Assembly: GCA_036388295.1 (NCBI GenBank)
Contig: DASVSC010000213.1
Span: forward strand, 1-25,817
Origin: RYN-431 sp036388295
GTDB taxonomy: Bacteria > Planctomycetota > Phycisphaerae > Tepidisphaerales > Tepidisphaeraceae
DNA length: 25,817 bases
Direction: 5' to 3'
Part shown: in pieces, positions 9,119 to 15,375 of the stretch
Layout of the letters: each line of letters begins with the position of its first letter
Numbering within the stretch: the stretch's first letter is position 1
The notes under the pieces: model-generated
What the model was told of the DNA's origin: nothing
Seen by the model: the letters and a program-made list of their open reading frames with translations, nothing else
The model's database searches: none
Program-made: the position numbers and the translations under genes

Positions 9119-9394
9119 TCCCTCAGTCTGCCCTACAGCCGGTCGAACGCGAACGTTTGATGTGCCTGCGTGATTGTGCCCGGCCGCCTGACGTCTGACG
9201 GCCCGTATCGAGGGCCATCCTGCTGAAGCGGTTACAGTCGGCGGGGTGATTTCAGCAATCTTGAAAACGTCACCAGGCCGAAGTTCCTGTAAACCGCTGA
9301 AAATCCGACCGATGGCTCGGGCGGCCGTGTTGGGGATTGCCGATTGCTTTCGACACGCGTGCCGGGAACAATCCGTTGCCAGACCGCCCATTGC

Positions 9395-10450
9395 ATGAAA
9401 CTTCTGCCCGACGACCAACTCCGCCGTTTCGAAAGCCACCTGACGGCCATTTGCCGGACCTGCGTCGCGGACATCGATTCACCCCTGCTCTGCGAACGGC
9501 TCGTGACCTACGTCCGCCTAGGCGGCAAACGCATTCGGCCGCAACTGGTCCTCTGGACCCACGCCCACGCCACCGCGCCGGATGCCCCCGCGCCGGACGC
9601 CGTCTTGGACGTCGCGGCCGCCTGGGAACTGTTTCACGCCTTTCTGCTCGTCCATGACGACATCATCGACGGCTCCGACCAACGCCGCGACCAGCCGTCG
9701 CTGCACCGCCAACTGCAAAGCCTCGATAGCGATTCCCCGCGCTTCGGCTGCAATCTCGGCATCGTCGCCGGCGATTTGTTTTACGCCTGGGCCAATCGTC
9801 TGCTAAGCGACCTGGACGTGCCGGCCACGGTCTACCGCGACATGCACCGCCTGTTCGCCCGCGTCGCCACCACGACCGGCCTCGGCCAGGCCGTTGACGT
9901 GATGCAAAGCCACGCGCCCCTGGAGCGCCGCGACGAGGCCACGCTGCTGCGCGAGTACCACTGGAAGACCGCCGCCTACACGTTCGAGGGCCCGATGCTG
10001 TCGGCCGCCATCCTCGCCGGCCTGCCACCCGAAACGCACGCGGTCATCAGCCGCTACGCCCTGTCGCTCGGGCAGGCGTACCAGATGCAGAACGACTTGC
10101 TCGACTTGGTCCGCCCGGTGACGGAAGGGTCCGACCTCGTCGAAGGCAAGCACACGTTCACGCTGCTGAAGGCCCGCGAGTTCCTCGCCGGCACCGAGCG
10201 CGAGGCGTTCGACACCGACCTCTCCCGCATCGTCGCCAGCAACGGCCGCTCGCTCGGCCTGGCCGAAAGCGTGCGTCGCCGCCTGCTGGAAACCCCCGCA
10301 GTGAACTGCACCGTGGAGCGGATCAACAATTTGCTCGACGGCTGCCTCGCCGACGCCGACACGCTGCCGCCCGCGTTGCACGGGGCGATGGCCGGGTGTT
10401 TGAAGCAGTTGCGGGCGGGGTACTTCGTGACGCCGACGCCGAGCGCGTGA
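9395..10450 (+). CDS. polyprenyl (isoprenyl) diphosphate synthase
   Basis: 351 residues from ATG 9395; an upstream in-frame start at 9344 adds residues unlike the family. It should condense isopentenyl diphosphate with an allylic diphosphate to give a prenyl diphosphate. Motifs: GGKRIRP (43-49), first Asp-rich motif DDIID (88-92) followed by the GSDQRR arginines, the GQAVDV segment near 164-169, K191 in the HWKTA helix, and the second region GQAYQMQNDLLD (226-237). The second motif reads NDLLD instead of DDxxD, so one magnesium ligand is Asn. Residue -5 to the first motif is Phe, which in characterised synthases favours short chains (C15-C20), but product length cannot be settled here. No other isoprenoid gene is adjacent. 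Five bases after its stop a repetitive hairpin element and then an IS begin. Confidence 0.92.
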   Translation: MKLLPDDQLRRFESHLTAICRTCVADIDSPLLCERLVTYVRLGGKRIRPQLVLWTHAHATAPDAPAPDAVLDVAAAWELFHAFLLVHDDIIDGSDQRRDQPSLHRQLQSLDSDSPRFGCNLGIVAGDLFYAWANRLLSDLDVPATVYRDMHRLFARVATTTGLGQAVDVMQSHAPLERRDEATLLREYHWKTAAYTFEGPMLSAAILAGLPPETHAVISRYALSLGQAYQMQNDLLDLVRPVTEGSDLVEGKHTFTLLKAREFLAGTEREAFDTDLSRIVASNGRSLGLAESVRRRLLETPAVNCTVERINNLLDGCLADADTLPPALHGAMAGCLKQLRAGYFVTPTPSA

Positions 10451-10486
10451 CGCCTGTAGGGTGGGCATTGAGAACCTTGCGCATGA

Positions 10487-11397
10487 TTAACCCATCCTCG
10501 CGACTTTTATGACGTCGATTCGGGCATGGTAGAGATTGATTTTGGCGGTCACCCATCGGCGGACCCGGACCCGGACCAGGCCTGGGACAAAGGCGGGGAG
10601 CGGGCCGAGCAGGCCGGGGATGCGAGTCAGGTTCCCGAACACGCGTTCGATTTGGTCCCTCCGGCGGTAGACCTTTTCCATCGCTTCGGGGTGCTGATCC
10701 CACAGGTCGATCAGCCGGCGGCGGGCCGGGCCCATCTGCCTGCGCGTCACCGGGTGGCCGCCGCCTACGCGGCGTCGGGCTCCTCCCCGACGCGGCCGAC
10801 AGACCAGCCATCCGCCGCGGGCGTCGACGCCTTTGTGCAGGCGGTGGGCGTCGTAATTGCCGTCGGCGAAGACGAGCGTGCCGGGCCGCAGCAGGTGGCC
10901 GATGCCGATTAGTTCACGGGCGACGGGCATCTCGTGCCGGTTCAGCGGGAGCAGTGCAAAATCAGCGACTTTTCCGTCCCCGGCTACGGCGGCGTGGGGT
11001 TTGTAGCCGCGGCCCATGCCGCCGGGGACGTGGCCGACCCGGGCGTCCTTGTCCTGACTCACCGGGCTGACGACCAAGGCCTTCCCGTCGAGACGGATCG
11101 TGGCCCGCGCGTCGGTGCGGGCCAGGTGCCGCCGCTTCACGCGGTCGTTGATCAGCGTGAAGCGGGCGGAGGCGATGCGTCGGTTCAGTTGCGAGACGCT
11201 CGGCCGGCCCCGGGGCGAAAGAGTCGGTTCGTGTGCAGCGGGTCGAGCGCCCGGGTCATCGGGCGGTCGTGCTTGACGGCCCAGTAGTAGAACCGCAGGA
11301 TCAATGCGTCGGAGTATTTACACCGCGACGCGGGCCCGAAGGACCGGCAGACGCGACGAATGACATCGACGAGAAGTAGCCACTGTGCCTGTTCCAT
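10487..11397 (-). pseudogene. DDE transposase (IS5/IS4 superfamily), frameshifted
   Basis: Two reading frames together make a complete transposase. The first (11397 down to about 11210) starts MEQAQW and contains YSDALILRFYYWAVKHDRP. The second (about 11215 down to 10487) continues with PRGRPSVSQLNRR, the first catalytic Asp in IRLDGKALVVS, GGMGRGYKPH, the second Asp in LVFADGNYDAHRL, and the catalytic Glu in YRRRDQIERVFGNL, ending KVARMG. The frame changes by -1 at the CCCCGGGG run (11208-11215). No standard slippery heptamer is visible, so a mutation is more likely than programmed frameshifting, but the rest of the coding region is intact. The start ATG lies inside a long hairpin. Confidence 0.85.
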
Positions 11398-11457
11398 ACT
11401 TGCGTCCCGTTCTGGCGCACGTCGCGCCGGCTGGAGTGACAACGCAAGTATGGAACA
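11390..11457 (-). promoter_or_regulatory. hairpin sequestering the transposase start codon
   Basis: TGTTCCATACTTGCG (11390-11404) and CGCAAGTATGGAACA (11443-11457) are a perfect 15-bp inverted repeat with a 38-nt spacer containing an inner GGCGC/GCGCC stem. On the minus strand the transposase ATG (11397-11395) falls within the 3' arm. Transcripts reading in from outside would therefore fold and hide the start. Transcripts begun inside the spacer would not contain the 5' arm. IS10 and IS50 use comparable fold-back inhibition. Confidence 0.6.
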
Positions 11458-11562
11458 GCGCGGTGGTTAGCGCAATTGATAAAGAAGCAAGGCGCGCAAG
11501 GTTCTTCATGCCCACCATTCGTCTGTCGCTGCCCGCAGTGGGGATGAACGCCACCCTACCGA

Positions 11563-11652
11563 CTGCCGCCGAAGACGGCCGCCGTCGCCGTGCCAGCGGC
11601 AAAGTCGAAGGTAGGGGCGAGCGGGGCCGGTCAAAACCACGCTCTACTGCGC
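11563..11652 (+). pseudogene. duplicated fragment of the sucA 3' end (left copy)
   Basis: The plus strand encodes LPPKTAAVAVPAAKSKV and then GASGA, matching the last residues of the SucA protein encoded by the intact gene on the right flank (LPPKAAAVAVPPAKSKV). The homology covers 90 gap-free bases, including bases past the stop. In this copy the stop codon is lost (GGT CAA replaces AGT TAA). It has no start and cannot be functional. Confidence 0.75.
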
Positions 11653-11660
11653 AGAATTGC

Positions 11661-11716
11661 AGCCTTGTAGGACCGTTGCTCCGATCAATAAAATGATCCA
11701 CGGTGCTGTCCCTACG
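11661..11716 (-). repeat. MITE-like hairpin repeat, copy 1
   Basis: On the minus strand it starts GTAGGGACAGCACCG, contains TTGATCGGAGCAACGG and ends TCCTACAAGG. Related copies lie at 17947-18012, 18662-18723 and 18781-18836. It abuts the stop codon of the truncated intI frame, so its insertion may have cut that gene. Confidence 0.6.
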
Positions 11717-11812
11717 CTACTGGCATTGCCCGTCCGGCGTGCGGCAGAAGCGGAGGAACGAGCCGATCCAGGCGGTATAGCAGTCGACGGTCGCCGGCGC
11801 GAGCCGCACCAT
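11717..11812 (-). pseudogene. intI-like tyrosine recombinase remnant, N-terminus only (left)
   Basis: An ATG preceded by AGGGGAAAGG opens a 31-codon frame containing LAPATVDCYTAWIGSFLRFC. This is the L-x-T-x-Y-x-x-W-I-x-F-L-x-F pattern of the SAM-like N-terminal domain of integron and XerC/D-type tyrosine recombinases. The frame then hits TAG exactly where a MITE-like repeat begins. The catalytic domain (R-H-R-Y) is absent. It is divergent from the adjacent plus-strand cassettes, separated only by the leader, which is the standard intI position. The assignment to IntI rather than another tyrosine recombinase rests mainly on this context. Confidence 0.6.
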
Positions 11813-11813
11813 C

Positions 11814-11958
11814 CTTTCCCCTAACGTAAGACCCAAAACTGCTTCGCGTCAAGAAAAACCTTTGCCACGTAATGTATTGCGGCAAAATTGGATAGGGCCA
11901 ACCCCAGCCGCCAGCCCCGGCGGCTATCCGGGTCTTTTGGCCAGATAATGGTAGTTAT
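11814..11958 (+). repeat. array leader with putative attI, left copy of inner inverted repeat
   Basis: This 145-bp segment recurs inverted at 17801-17944 with about 11 differences. It ends with the core GTTATAC (11954-11960); identity between the copies stops just after GTTAT, as expected if the following bases belong to the first cassette. It contains conserved stems AAGACCC/GGGTCTT (11828-11834 / 11930-11936) and AGCCGCC/GGCGGCT. It holds the intI ribosome binding site on one strand and presumably cassette promoter sequences, but no clear -10/-35 pair. It could instead be an unusual long attC. Confidence 0.7.
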
Positions 11959-11964
11959 ACGCCT

Positions 11965-12177
11965 ATGTTCCTCGCCCAAGCAGAACCATCCACGCCGCTC
12001 TGGGCACTGATCATCATGCCCCTCCTGCCGTGGGCGGTGTTATTCGTTTTTGTGTGGCTAATTGTTCGCTGGCAGAGCAAGATTATCACCAGGCAGAGTC
12101 GGGAGCAGACAGCCGCTCTTGAAGCGAAGCTCGATCGCGTGATCAAAGTAATCGAGCAGCGCAAAGGCGGCGTATAA
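11965..12177 (+). CDS. cassette 1: single-helix membrane protein with coiled coil
   Basis: 70 residues. After a short N-terminus there is one strong hydrophobic segment (about residues 11-36, PLWALIIMPLLPWAVLFVF) and then a basic/helical tail (38-66) with heptad-like leucines and isoleucines (ALEAKLDRVIKVIEQ) suggesting a coiled coil. It is the first cassette behind the left leader. The ATG is 5 bases after the core site GTTATAC, and the stop TAA is part of the attC-1 core GTATAAC. The cassette ends GTTATACGCC and GGCGTATAAC are complementary. No family is recognised. Confidence 0.7.
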   Translation: MFLAQAEPSTPLWALIIMPLLPWAVLFVFVWLIVRWQSKIITRQSREQTAALEAKLDRVIKVIEQRKGGV

Positions 12178-12271
12178 CCACCCGCTGCAGTGGACCGGCC
12201 CCGGCGTCGGGGTTATTCAGGCCAGAAGGTCCACCGGCCAGCCCCGGCCACTGAACGGTGTTGCGTTATGC
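12172..12271 (+). repeat. attC-1
   Basis: Cores R'' GTATAAC and R' GTTATGC. The L boxes CCGCTGCAGTGG and CCACTGAACGG pair with one extra base in L'', the extrahelical base typical of attC. The GGCCCCGG-rich arms extend the hairpin. About 100 bp. Confidence 0.85.
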
Positions 12272-12729
12272 CGCACGATGCGTTTTCACCCCTCCACCTT
12301 GCCGACGCCGCCTTGCTGCGTCCGAGTGCGTGGGAACGCCGTTGGATGTTTCTTCCAGTCGCTGGCTGGTTCGTCTCGGGCATGCTGTACTGTGATCGCG
12401 TGCAGTTAGCACGAATCGATGTTCGAAGACAACTCGCGTCGCGTTCGCACTTCCCATCAGAAGCGTGGGATGCTATCGATTTGTCGAGCGAGAGGGCGGA
12501 AGTCGTTTGCCGATTGATTGCGCTTTGCTTCGTGCTGCCGAATCATTTTTTCTTGCCGAACGATCCGAACTCGTTGTTGTTCTTGGATCAGGACGGCATT
12601 GGTCCTATCGACATTACCATGAAGATCAAAGACCGCCTGGGTGTGGAATTGCTTGGCCGTCCGAATTTGTTCAAAGGTGTTCTCGCAGACTTCGTTTCTC
12701 AGATTTACCCGGCTCTGGTTGCGGCATAA
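12268..12729 (+). CDS. cassette 2: hypothetical protein, 153 residues
   Basis: The ATG is inside the attC-1 core (GTTATGC) and the TAA is inside the attC-2 core (GCATAAC), so the gene fills the cassette from core to core. The open frame also extends upstream through the attC from a GTG at 12190, but that part is attC sequence. The protein starts MPHDAFSPLHLADAALL. It has a mildly hydrophobic stretch near 27-41 (MFLPVAGWFVSGMLY) and another near 82-95, with polar sequence between. The C-terminal half contains LDQDGIGPIDITMKIKDRLG. I recognise no domain; it may be a soluble or peripheral protein. Terminal complementarity is GTTATGCCGCA. There is no Shine-Dalgarno before the start. Confidence 0.7.
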   Translation: MPHDAFSPLHLADAALLRPSAWERRWMFLPVAGWFVSGMLYCDRVQLARIDVRRQLASRSHFPSEAWDAIDLSSERAEVVCRLIALCFVLPNHFFLPNDPNSLLFLDQDGIGPIDITMKIKDRLGVELLGRPNLFKGVLADFVSQIYPALVAA

Positions 12730-12823
12730 CCACCCGCTGCAGTGGACCGGCCCCGGCGTCGGGGCCGCTCAGGCCAGAGCGTCCACCGGCCGGTCCCGGC
12801 CACTGAACGGATTTGCGTTATGC
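12724..12823 (+). repeat. attC-2
   Basis: Cores GCATAAC and GTTATGC, the same L boxes as attC-1, about 100 bp; central loop variant GTCGGGGCCGCTCAGGCC. Confidence 0.85.
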
Positions 12824-12836
12824 GACACGGGAACCG

Positions 12837-13013
12837 ATGCTGAAACTGCTGTTCATTGTCGACGGGATCGTGCTCCTTGTCTGGGCCGCTTGCTGGCACA
12901 GCCTTACCCTTGCCATATGTGGGGTTCTCATCTTTGGAGTCGGTTGCGTGCTCAAGCTTGACTTAGGTGGTTCGCCGCCGGAAAGATCGGAGCGTCGCGG
13001 CAGTGTCGCATAA
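12837..13013 (+). CDS. cassette 3: tiny two-helix membrane protein
   Basis: 58 residues from ATG 12837, 14 bases after the core site; the ATG in the core itself opens only a seven-codon frame. Two hydrophobic segments (about 3-20 and 23-40, LLFIVDGIVLLVWAACW and LAICGVLIFGVGCVL) are followed by a polar Ser/Arg/Pro tail. The stop TAA is the attC-3 core. The cassette ends match over 12 bases (GTTATGCGACAC and its complement). No family is recognised. Confidence 0.6.
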   Translation: MLKLLFIVDGIVLLVWAACWHSLTLAICGVLIFGVGCVLKLDLGGSPPERSERRGSVA

Positions 13014-13106
13014 CCAGCCGCTGCAGTGGACCGGCCCCGGCGTCATGCCGCTCAGGCCAGAGGGTCTACTGGCCGGCCCCGGCCACTGAACGGTGTTGCG
13101 TTATCC
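13008..13106 (+). repeat. attC-3
   Basis: Cores GCATAAC and GTTATCC. The L'' side reads CAGCCGCTGCAGTGG rather than CACCCGCTG, and the loop is GTCATGCCGCTCAGGCC. About 99 bp. Confidence 0.85.
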
Positions 13107-13116
13107 CGCTCGACCC

Positions 13117-13350
13117 ATGAGGCGATTGATCAAAATCATTGTCGCGATCCCATTCCTGATGTTCGGCGAGGCCGCAGCCAGCCTGTTGTTTCTTGCAACG
13201 CTTTTTGGCGGCATTCTTTTGATTGGTCTCGTTATTGGGCACTTCGTGTCGTACCTTCTCGCAACGGTTCTCGCTGTCGGTTGGGCTGTGCTAGTGCTGT
13301 TACTCCGTGACAGAATGCGATCCTGGCTCGGTGAATCGCGCGCGGGATAA
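13117..13350 (+). CDS. cassette 4: small membrane protein
   Basis: 77 residues from ATG 13117, 10 bases after the core GTTATCC. It starts MRRLIKII, then is almost continuously hydrophobic to residue 65, consistent with two or three helices (about 6-34, 38-65), and ends in a basic tail RDRMRSWLGESRAG. By the positive-inside rule both ends would be cytoplasmic. The stop TAA lies in the attC-4 core GGATAAC. The ends are complementary over 10 bases (GTTATCCCGC). No named family is recognised. Confidence 0.65.
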   Translation: MRRLIKIIVAIPFLMFGEAAASLLFLATLFGGILLIGLVIGHFVSYLLATVLAVGWAVLVLLLRDRMRSWLGESRAG

Positions 13351-13444
13351 CCACCCGCTGCAGTGGACCGGCCCCGGCGTCGGGGCCGCTCAGGCCAGAA
13401 GGTCCCCCGGCCGGCCCCGGCCACTGAACGGATTTGCGTTATGC
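13345..13444 (+). repeat. attC-4
   Basis: Cores GGATAAC and GTTATGC with standard L boxes; about 100 bp. Confidence 0.85.
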
Positions 13445-13785
13445 CGCCTGATCCGACGATGCTTGACTATCCAGCGGTCAAGCCGCCGAACGTCCGACGT
13501 GTTCGCTCGGAAGAGCTCCGCTTCTTCTGCGTTCCGTGCGGCATTACGTTGATTCTCTGGTTCATGATCTTTGCCGTACCGGCTGTCCGTCAGGTTTCGC
13601 TGTTCGGGGTCGTGGTAGCCGCGTTCACCCTTATCAGCATTCCCTTCGTACTGCTCGGTACGGTATGCTTTGCCTTGTCCGGCAAGCCGCCGGCAGTTTG
13701 GTTGTGCTTCGCCGTTTTCTGCTGCTGTGGCACCAGTGCGTTGTATGGCAGCTTCTGGGCCTTGAACCAGCTCCGTTGGCCCTGA
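13441..13785 (+). CDS. cassette 5: multi-helix membrane protein, 114 residues
   Basis: The ATG is within the attC-4 core (GTTATGC). A polar N-terminus (MPPDPTMLDYPAVKPP) is followed by three hydrophobic segments at about 31-50, 53-75 and 82-105, rich in Phe and Cys (a CCC triplet near residue 96). The TGA stop occurs 10 bases before the attC-5 core, so unlike several neighbours the core does not supply the stop. The cassette ends are complementary over 11 bases (GTTATGCCGCC). The opening (MPPDPTMLDYPAV) resembles that of cassette 9 (MPHDEPTLDYEAV), and both then have an Arg-rich stretch before a helix, suggesting related membrane proteins. Function unknown. Confidence 0.7.
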   Translation: MPPDPTMLDYPAVKPPNVRRVRSEELRFFCVPCGITLILWFMIFAVPAVRQVSLFGVVVAAFTLISIPFVLLGTVCFALSGKPPAVWLCFAVFCCCGTSALYGSFWALNQLRWP

Positions 13786-13795
13786 AAGTACGGCG

Positions 13796-13895
13796 GCATA
13801 ACCACCCGCTGCAGTGGACCGGCCCCGGCGTCGGAGTTACTCAGGTTAGAGGGTCCACTGGCAGGCCCTGGCCACTGAACGGATTTGCGTTATGC
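13796..13895 (+). repeat. attC-5
   Basis: Cores GCATAAC and GTTATGC; the loop side is diverged (GAGTTACTCAGGTTAGAGG). About 100 bp. Confidence 0.85.
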
Positions 13896-14149
13896 GGCAG
13901 AGTGAACCCGACAGTCCGACCGAATGGTGGCTCGACTGGTCTGCCCTACCCGAACGCCTTTTGTGGGCACGGTTGCTCGCTCATCTAGGTGGTCGTTTCA
14001 GTGTCCACGACTGCGACGGTAAGCTGCACTGGTTTGAATGCCGCCAAGACGCAGTCATGTGGCTGGCCGAGGATGAGTATTCGGCGTTGATAGACTTGGT
14101 GAGCGAAGGTGAAGTGCCCTCGGATACAACCCCGCCCGCTGCCGCATAA
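13892..14149 (+). CDS. cassette 6: small acidic soluble protein
   Basis: 85 residues, core to core: the ATG is in the attC-5 GTTATGC and the TAA in the attC-6 GCATAAC. The protein is acidic and tryptophan-rich (TEWWLDW, LHWFECR, VMWLAED), with no membrane segment and two cysteines. A GGRFSVHDCDGKLHWFECRQDA stretch looks like a small beta-sheet domain. I recognise no family; the size and composition would suit a binding or immunity-like protein, but that is a guess. The cassette ends are complementary over 12 bases (GTTATGCGGCAG). Confidence 0.7.
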   Translation: MRQSEPDSPTEWWLDWSALPERLLWARLLAHLGGRFSVHDCDGKLHWFECRQDAVMWLAEDEYSALIDLVSEGEVPSDTTPPAAA

Positions 14150-14242
14150 CCACCCGCTGCAGTGGACCGGCCCCGGCGTCAGGGTCGTGCAGGCCAGAGC
14201 GTTGTTCGGCCGGCCCGGCCACTGAACGGTTTTGCGTTATCC
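14144..14242 (+). repeat. attC-6
   Basis: Cores GCATAAC and GTTATCC; the distal half is diverged (GCGTTGTTCGGCCGGCCC). About 99 bp. Confidence 0.85.
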
Positions 14243-14257
14243 CCGCAGGGTGAGCCT

Positions 14258-14977
14258 ATGCGCGATGAGAAAGCTTTCGCAGGGCGACCATGCCAGGAAC
14301 GCCGGTTTATGTACCTCTTGATCGCGATTGCGATGCTTGGCGGTAATGGAACCTCCGCGCAGTGGGCCCAACGGGATGAACCCCAATTGCTTGTTGAGTT
14401 TCGGTTGACGCTGACTCCCGACAAGGAGGGAGAAAGCTTTGGTGCCGTACCGCTTTCGAACCAAGTTGGCATGACGGGCGGTCTCTGGCAGGATCGCTTC
14501 ACTGGTGCAGGGTGCATCCCCGGCCCCTTCGAACTCGCGCAGATCGACCTTTGGTCGTCATCAGGGGGAGTAGGCCGATCTTTCCGAGTGTCTTGCAGAA
14601 GCCGCTCGCGTGATGACGAGATTTCGCTGATGGAGTGGAAGGGTGTTCTCGAAGATGGGAAAATAAGTGGAGACGTGTGGATCATGCTTCCCGGCACACC
14701 GCTGACCCACAAACAAGTCGTCGCGCGAAAACAGGCCGACAAAGATCGGGAAACAAAGAAGCGGGCGGTGACGATCGACGGCAGATTAGCGAATGGTCCG
14801 GAAATCGAGGAGGCAATCCGAATACTTGAAGTGAAAAATGTCCTGCTTCCTGCGGAAGGGCGTAAGCTGCATTTTACTTTCACAACCGCCGAAGTCGTGA
14901 TCATTCCCGTAGGCAACTGGAGCGATAGAAAGCGGCCAGCGACTCAGCCAAGTGCCGTCGCGCCGGCCGGCAACTAG
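14258..14977 (+). CDS. cassette 7: secreted protein, 239 residues
   Basis: The largest cassette gene. I chose ATG 14258 (GTGAGCC just upstream); a second ATG at 14309 would begin directly at the hydrophobic segment (MYLLIAIAMLGG). Either start gives a signal peptide with likely cleavage near TSAQ (about residue 35 of the long form). The mature protein is polar and looks beta-rich (LLVEFRLTLTPDKEG near the start), contains a Cys pair (GCIPG and SCRSR), a Lys/Arg-rich helix around residues 150-170 (VARKQADKDRETKKRAV), and ends in a Pro/Ala tail. No enzyme motif is seen. The TAG stop is 15 bases before the attC-7 core. Cassette-end complementarity is the shortest here, 8 bases (GTTATCCC). Confidence 0.65.
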   Translation: MRDEKAFAGRPCQERRFMYLLIAIAMLGGNGTSAQWAQRDEPQLLVEFRLTLTPDKEGESFGAVPLSNQVGMTGGLWQDRFTGAGCIPGPFELAQIDLWSSSGGVGRSFRVSCRSRSRDDEISLMEWKGVLEDGKISGDVWIMLPGTPLTHKQVVARKQADKDRETKKRAVTIDGRLANGPEIEEAIRILEVKNVLLPAEGRKLHFTFTTAEVVIIPVGNWSDRKRPATQPSAVAPAGN

Positions 14978-14991
14978 GCGGCCGGCTCCTG

Positions 14992-15091
14992 GGATAACCA
15001 CCCGCTGCAGTGGACCGGCCCCGGCGTCGGGGCCGCTCAGGCCAGAATGTCTCCCGGCCGGCCCCGGCCACTGAACGGATTTAGGTTATCC
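14992..15091 (+). repeat. attC-7
   Basis: Cores GGATAAC and GTTATCC; the bases before R' are TTTAG rather than TTTGC. About 100 bp. Last complete attC of the left array. Confidence 0.85.
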
Positions 15092-15110
15092 GCCCAAGGG
15101 AAAGGTTCTC

Positions 15111-15326
15111 GTGTCGTTCACGCATGCAACAGTTCGCGACGGAATCCCGTTTTTGCTGATCGGGCTGTATCTGAGTTGGCTCGCCTTCCGACCTATATCG
15201 AAAGTCATCGCCGACGATCCACAACGCTTTGAGCGGTACAAGAATCGTAATGAGTATTTTACATTCGCCGGGCCAGGCTTGACGATTGCGAGCGCTATCT
15301 ACATGCTCGCAAAAACGTCGATGTAA
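15111..15326 (+). CDS. cassette 8: small membrane protein, last of the left array
   Basis: 71 residues from GTG 15111, preceded by GGGAAAGG about 6 bases upstream, one of the few cassette genes with a recognisable Shine-Dalgarno. Two hydrophobic segments (about 11-27, GIPFLLIGLYLSWLAF; and 50-67) flank a charged middle (DDPQRFERYKNRNEYF). The TAA stop is followed at once by the central junction, not by an attC, so this cassette has lost its 3' recombination site and should be fixed in place. No family is recognised. Confidence 0.6.
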   Translation: MSFTHATVRDGIPFLLIGLYLSWLAFRPISKVIADDPQRFERYKNRNEYFTFAGPGLTIASAIYMLAKTSM

Positions 15327-15327
15327 G

Positions 15328-15347
15328 TGGCCAGCGGGTGGTTATGC
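15328..15347 (-). repeat. truncated attC at the junction of the two arrays
   Basis: Read on the minus strand, GCATAACCACCCGCTG (15347-15332) is the R''/L'' start of an attC belonging to the right array. The remaining 80 or so bases are missing and the sequence runs straight into the end of the left array's last gene. This is the point where the two arrays were joined. Confidence 0.75.
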
Positions 15348-15375
15348 CGCACAACTGGACCGCTGCGGCCGCGTG

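Larger units (their letters stand above)
10469..11506 (-). mobile_element. IS5-like insertion sequence inserted in a hairpin repeat
   Basis: The element is delimited by near-identical inverted ends: the outer strand reads TGAGAACCTTGCGC at the left (10469-10482) and AAGAACCTTGCGC, inverted, at the right (11494-11506). Beyond them the flanks are also complementary (GGTGGGCAT / ATGCCCACC) because the IS sits in the loop of a dispersed hairpin repeat, rejoined as GTAGGGTGGGCATT | CATGCCCACC. CAT occurs on both sides and could be a 3-bp target duplication, but the palindrome makes this ambiguous. It carries one frameshifted transposase gene. Confidence 0.75.
11511..11770. repeat. outer inverted repeat, left copy (260 bp)
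   Basis: These 260 bases match, in reverse orientation and without gaps, 18727-18986; I see about ten differences. Reading inwards the repeat contains a hairpin repeat (here cut by the IS), a copy of the sucA 3' end, a MITE-like hairpin and the distal part of the intI remnant. It brackets the whole cassette island. Confidence 0.9.

Noticed and set aside
9200..9216. GGCCC/GGGCC hairpin after the small membrane protein gene as a terminator
   Set aside because: Only a 5-bp stem, no T run; too weak in GC-rich DNA.
11385..11696. Plus-strand frame of 103 codons starting MPVPYLRPV
   Set aside because: Runs through the IS end, hairpin repeat and sucA fragment; no protein-like pattern.
12190..12267. 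N-terminal extensions starting MDRPRRRG in front of several cassette proteins
   Set aside because: The extension is translation of the attC arm itself, repeated before unrelated genes; true starts are at or after the core site.
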